Part shown: one piece after another, positions 63,147 to 64,000 of the stretch
Layout of the letters: every line of letters begins with the position of its first letter
Numbering within the stretch: position 1 is the stretch's first letter
From: Palsa-504 sp963789225
GTDB taxonomy: Bacteria; Actinomycetota; Actinomycetes; Streptosporangiales; Streptosporangiaceae
Length of the DNA: 64,000 nucleotides
Reading direction: 5' to 3'
NCBI GenBank assembly: GCA_963789225.1
Contig: CAWBKD010000023.1
Span: 124,001 to 188,000 of the forward strand
Notes under the pieces: model-generated
Database searches by the model: none
Told to the model about the DNA's origin: nothing
What the model saw: the letters and a program-made list of their open reading frames with translations, nothing else
Position numbers and translations under genes: made by a program

Positions 63147-63159
63147 AGGAAAGTTTCCT
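63147..63159. promoter_or_regulatory. Dyad operator candidate for the ROK repressor
   Basis: AGGAAAGTTTCCT, perfect 6-bp arms around one G, within an AT-richer ATCTTATAGGAAAGTTTCCT stretch. It lies 68 bp before the lipoprotein GTG and 83 bp from the ROK start, as for a shared autoregulatory operator. Confidence 0.65.
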
Positions 63160-63226
63160 GTTAGTTTCTCTTCACGGCTAGTCATAGTTTTTACGCCGAC
63201 TTCACCACCCGGAAGGAGTGCCAGCA

Positions 63227-64000
63227 GTGGGACTCAGAAAAACACCGGCCGCGCTGGTCGCGTTCGGCACCGCGGCTGCGCTCGCGATCGCGGGCTGCAG
63301 CTCGAGCAGCTCGTCGACCGGTACTACGACGTCATCATCGTCGTCGGCACCCGCGGAGCTCACGGTCTGGCGGATGGGCGGTTCCGTCCCGTCCGAGGTC
63401 ACCTGGATGAATGGCGTGGTCACCCAGTTCCACCAGGACTTCCCGCAGTACGCCCACACCAAGGTCAACGTCGTCTGGGTCCCGTGGACCAGCCGCACCA
63501 CCGACTGGGACACCGCGCTGACCAGCGGCAAGAACGCTCCTGACATCACCGAGCTCGGCAACACCGACACGCCTACCGAGGCCAGTCTCGGGGTGCTCGC
63601 CAACATGACCAGCTACGTGAACTCCTGGTCGGGCAAGCCAGGCATCGTGGCGGGCATGCTCGCCAACGACACGCAGAACGGAATCATCTACGGGGTCCCG
63701 TGGTTCGGCGGCGTGCGCGGCGTCTGGTACCGCACCGACCAGTTCAAGGCGGCGGGCATCAGCAGCGCGCCGACCACCTGGGCGGAACTGGTGACCGACG
63801 CGCAGAAGCTGATGGCCAAGTTCCCCGGCACGTACGGCATCGACGCCATCACCGACGACTCCAACGCCTTCGCCAGCTTCATCTGGGGCGCCGGCGGCCA
63901 GATCGCCACCGAGAGCAACGGGACCTGGACCGCGGACCTGACCACCCCGGCGGACGAGACGGCCATCAAGTTCTACGTCTCGCTGTACCGCACGTACCAC
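63227..64000 (+). CDS. Sugar ABC transporter substrate-binding lipoprotein (partial, C-terminus off the right edge)
   Basis: 258 residues are visible. GTG 63227 is preceded by GGAAGGAG. The N-terminus is a lipoprotein signal peptide (AALVAFGTAAALAIAGC with the lipobox cysteine), then a Ser/Thr-rich linker and a family-1 (MalE-like) extracellular binding domain: LTVWRMGGSVPSEVTWMN, then VWVPWTSRTTDWDTALTSG and ITELGNTDTP. It captures a sugar outside the membrane for an ABC importer whose permeases should follow to the right. It is under likely control of the divergent ROK repressor. Confidence 0.92.
   Translation, partial: MGLRKTPAALVAFGTAAALAIAGCSSSSSSTGTTTSSSSSAPAELTVWRMGGSVPSEVTWMNGVVTQFHQDFPQYAHTKVNVVWVPWTSRTTDWDTALTSGKNAPDITELGNTDTPTEASLGVLANMTSYVNSWSGKPGIVAGMLANDTQNGIIYGVPWFGGVRGVWYRTDQFKAAGISSAPTTWAELVTDAQKLMAKFPGTYGIDAITDDSNAFASFIWGAGGQIATESNGTWTADLTTPADETAIKFYVSLYRTYH

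Noticed and set aside
1..64000. tRNA or rRNA genes
   Set aside because: I read through intergenic regions and saw no cloverleaf or rRNA signature; a covariance-model scan (tRNAscan-SE, Rfam) would settle it.

Overview
The DNA is very GC-rich with strong third-position GC bias. It carries actinobacterial hallmarks: a DUF3046 gene beside recA-recX-rny-miaB, an F420-type PPOX oxidoreductase, PASTA-less Ser/Thr kinases, a NIT-family-like sensor kinase, a DUF1707 protein and GTG starts. A soil-type actinobacterium, perhaps Streptosporangiales-like, is the best guess; the exact order cannot be read from the sequence. No rRNA, tRNA or CRISPR was recognised.

Layout. 1-3.0 kb: a class II aldolase running off the left edge, a decayed amidase and a serine beta-lactamase-like hydrolase. 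3.2-16.6 kb: the conserved DNA-repair/RNA-processing block miaB, rny, recX, intein-bearing recA (with a LexA box) and DUF3046, interrupted by an S9 peptidase and a kinase-WD40 receptor, and closed by a septum-formation-like membrane protein. 16.6-19.7 kb: an amino-sugar operon (DeoR-type regulator, SIS isomerase, NagA) with three related 15-bp operator-like sites. 19.8-26.7 kb: a giant Lhr helicase carrying two in-frame copies of an 84-bp G/C-run element, a winged-helix gene stub and a second kinase. 27-36.3 kb: a lipid region with a lipid kinase, frameshifted acyltransferase, desaturase, NTT-like transporter fused to a cNMP-binding domain, PS decarboxylase, cNMP-binding patatin phospholipase, small membrane protein and PS synthase.

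37.2-46.6 kb: NiFe-hydrogenase maturation genes (two SIS proteins, a HypC-like protein, HypC, HypD, HypE and, separately, HypF). No hydrogenase subunits, HypA or HypB are in the window. An ArsR-DUF1707 pair sits between, and degenerate 17-bp repeats lie at two gene ends. 46.7-61.6 kb: an orphan sensor kinase, three APC-type permeases, a frameshifted trimethylamine-dehydrogenase-like flavoprotein, and two paralogous STAND-NTPase/TPR proteins each beside a permease. 61.8-64 kb: a ROK repressor divergent from a sugar-binding lipoprotein that runs off the right edge.

At least four genes are broken by short indels (amidase, plsC, the TMADH-like enzyme, the N-terminus of one permease), and several gene stubs lie in intergenic spaces. 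Either this is a decaying accessory region or some indels are sequencing errors; read data are needed to tell. The most distinctive observations are the twin in-frame elements in lhr, the recA intein with AT-richer flanks suggestive of co-conversion, and the cNMP-linked phosphatidylethanolamine gene group.
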